Below, piece by piece: positions 62,286 to 64,000 of a stretch of DNA of 64,000 nucleotides (position 1 is the first letter of the stretch; the number at the start of each line of letters is the position of its first letter). The notes under the pieces are model-generated. The model saw nothing but the letters and a program-made list of their open reading frames with translations, was not told where the DNA came from and made no database searches. The stretch covers positions 49,690,635 to 49,754,634 of the forward strand of contig NC_064827.1 in NCBI RefSeq assembly GCF_024166365.1, given 5' to 3'. The translations under genes and the position numbers were made by a program. The DNA comes from Elephas maximus indicus (taxonomy: Eukaryota; Chordata; Mammalia; Proboscidea; Elephantidae).

Positions 62286-62856
62286 TGCTATGTTAAAACT
62301 ATCCACTGTGAAGTGCTATGCAAATGTTGTTGTTGTTTTTAACATTATTTCATAGGCTTCCACAATGAACTTCCCCCAGATAGTTGAGTAGGCTTTAACA
62401 ATGTGAAAAAAAAGACCCCAAGCAACTACTGAGACAGTGTAACCTTGAAGTTGTAGAGCTCAAAAGTTTCTTTCATCCTTTAAATTATCAGGGCTCAGGT
62501 GTTAATAATAGTTTCTAAACTTCCCCCCAAAAGACTTTTTTCACACTGGTTGTTAGATTATCATTCTTTCATATATATTGGGCTTGGCTCAGAAGCCAAG
62601 AAAAACAACAAAATCTGATTATCCTTGCTAGGTTCTAGAATTTCAAGTGTTTCATTATCTGAAGGGAAGTGGATATGGAGATAAAAATAAAAATCACATT
62701 TATTATTAAATGCTAACTGAGGTACATCCATACAATGGAATATTATAAAGCCTTTGAAAATGGCGTCGATTTGAATTTATGGGAAATTAGCAAAGATAAG
62801 AGGAATGTCACACAGAAACATATCTCAATTAAGAAATGACTTTAAAAAGATTGATT

Positions 62857-62892
62857 TACATATATATGTATATATATATATATATATATATA
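62857..62892. repeat. (TA)n microsatellite
   Basis: ACATATATATG followed by an uninterrupted TA run. A further CA-rich run lies at 63318-63342. Confidence 0.85.
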
Positions 62893-63401
62893 GGGAAAAA
62901 AAGGCTAAAAAGACCAAACTGTTAACAGTAATTATGTCTGAGTGGAAAAATTAATCTCCAAGGATGACTCTGATATATACATGTAGGTAGTCCCTGACTT
63001 ACAACACATTCTAGTTACAACCAACCACACTTTTGACTATCTTTTTCTTTTTTGTACATCTTTTCGTTAGTAATATGTACTACATACAATGTTGCAGTGT
63101 GTCATTTGCTGATAACATCATATCTGTAAGGTAATATATGTTTCCAACCCCCACAGACAAATAAAAGATCAGAAAATCAGATTTATAAAGATACTGATAA
63201 TAAAAGCCAATAATTATGAAAACTTAAAAAAAAAGTATTCGACTTAGGTCAGAACTGACTTAGAATTTAGTCATCAGAATGAAACCCCATCATAAGTTGG
63301 GGATTACCTGTATCTATACACATACACATACACACACACACATTTAGGCAATATGCATTTTAAAAAGAGAATGAGTCCACAAGTTCTACAAGGAACAGGT
63401 A

Positions 63402-63552
63402 GAGGCTCTCAATCTTGGCTGCATATTAGTATCTCAATGGCCAGGATGCACCCAAGACCAATTAAATCAGCATCTCTGATTTTGATCCAGGCTTCAGAAG
63501 TTTTAAATCTCCCAGGCATTTCCAATGTGTAAACAAGGTGGAGAACCACTGC
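63402..63552. repeat. MER5-like DNA transposon relic
   Basis: 'ggctctcaatcttggctgca' to 'ggtggagaaccactg', the end carrying the hAT inverted repeat. Confidence 0.65.
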
Positions 63553-63789
63553 CTCAGGAGTCCTTCTCCTGCATTTTCTTGCTCTTAGTAGGCACTCTTG
63601 AGGCCCTGGCTTATGAAGAGCCTCCATGGATTCCTACAACCAAGCTGTTTTCTAGGAGAAACATCAGTGTTCCCAGTATTAACAAAGTTTTATTCAGATT
63701 TAAGAATCATTTTGAAACGGGTCAAGACCAGAAATTACTTCGGCCACTGAATGGGTATAGGGAGAAGCGGTGGAAAGGGAATGGAATTA

Positions 63790-63955
63790 GGCTATCCAGA
63801 TTATTTGTGAGGTCTGTCACCTCATAGCTGTGTGGTCATGAACAAGTTATTTTTCTCTGGGCCTCAGGTTCCTCAGTGCTCTGTCTCTCAGGGTTGCTAT
63901 TAGGATTAAATGAACTACAACACATAAAAAGAGTTTTGTAAAATGTATACTATTA
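63790..63955 (+). repeat. MIR, + strand
   Basis: 'acctcatagctgtgtggtca', 'tgggcctcaggttcctcagt' and 'tattaggattaaatgaacta'. Confidence 0.8.
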
Positions 63956-63961
63956 TATGTA

Positions 63962-64000
63962 GTTGTTGCTGCTGTGCTTGGTGCTGTCGAGTTGATTTTC
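63962..64000 (-). mobile_element. AfroSINE, - strand, cut by the window end
   Basis: GTTGTTGCTGCTGTGCTTGG followed by 'tgctgtcgagttgatt' is the start of a reverse copy that continues past the window. Confidence 0.8.

Larger units (their letters stand above)
57476..64000. other. Downstream intergenic DNA
   Basis: No gene recognised. It holds an L1 3' relic (58.1-58.5 kb), AfroSINEs (59.4, 61.47 and the start of one at 63.96 kb), an unassigned repeat-like block (59.69-60.03 kb), a conserved-looking unique AT-rich block (60.36-60.85 kb), MER5 and MIR relics and simple repeats. The next gene in the syntenic mammalian region is not reached. Confidence 0.6.

Noticed and set aside
49291-64000. First exons of the downstream syntenic gene
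   Set aside because: I looked for a CpG island and coding exons and found none. The interval is repeats and AT-rich unique DNA.

Overview
This window is mammalian genomic DNA carrying one protein-coding gene, NR4A3 (NOR-1, an orphan nuclear receptor and immediate-early transcription factor), complete on the + strand. The spliced coding sequence is read directly from the sequence. Six coding exons (12680-13633, 17231-17360, 17836-18008, 28787-28986, 31807-31985, 46009-46256) join in frame to 627 codons plus a stop, and every junction has GT..AG ends. The organism is most likely an afrotherian, probably a paenungulate such as an elephant. The young interspersed repeats are tRNA-derived AfroSINE-type elements with an RTE-like tail, and a nearly full-length but dead RTE LINE with the same tail lies at 54.2-57.5 kb. 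I see no Alu, B1/B2, carnivore or ruminant SINEs.

Layout. 1-3.9 kb is AT-rich upstream DNA with no gene. 3.9-4.9 kb is a CpG island with a palindromic MEF2 site and may be a second or divergent promoter. 6.0-9.9 kb is a long GC-rich block holding the main promoter (a cluster of CRE half-sites and a TATA-like box at 6409-6500), non-coding exon 1 and much of intron 1. Non-coding exon 2 is at 10266-10439. An alternative exon at 11296-11367 matches the human exon that encodes a short N-terminal extension, but its in-frame ATG is ACG here. Exon 3 (12678-13633) encodes the activation domain and the first zinc finger. Exon 4 encodes the second finger, exon 5 the hinge, and exons 6-8 the ligand-binding domain. 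A 3' UTR of about 3 kb with several polyadenylation signals runs to about 49.29 kb. From there to 64 kb there is no gene, only repeats and one AT-rich unique block that looks like a conserved non-coding element. The next gene is not reached.

The introns contain about two dozen AfroSINE copies, several with clear target-site duplications. They also hold MIR/L2 relics, MER5-type DNA transposons, old L1/HAL1 pieces, a CR1/L3 relic and an antisense RTE 3' fragment. Four local tandem duplications stand out: 38 bp x3 abutting the exon 6 splice acceptor, 121 bp x2, 72 bp x2 and 68 bp x2. No new multi-gene system is present. The observations most worth a second look are the lost start codon of the alternative isoform, the minisatellite at the exon 6 acceptor, and the orphan CpG island. 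Comparisons with human or rodent NR4A3 rest on memory of those proteins, not on an alignment.
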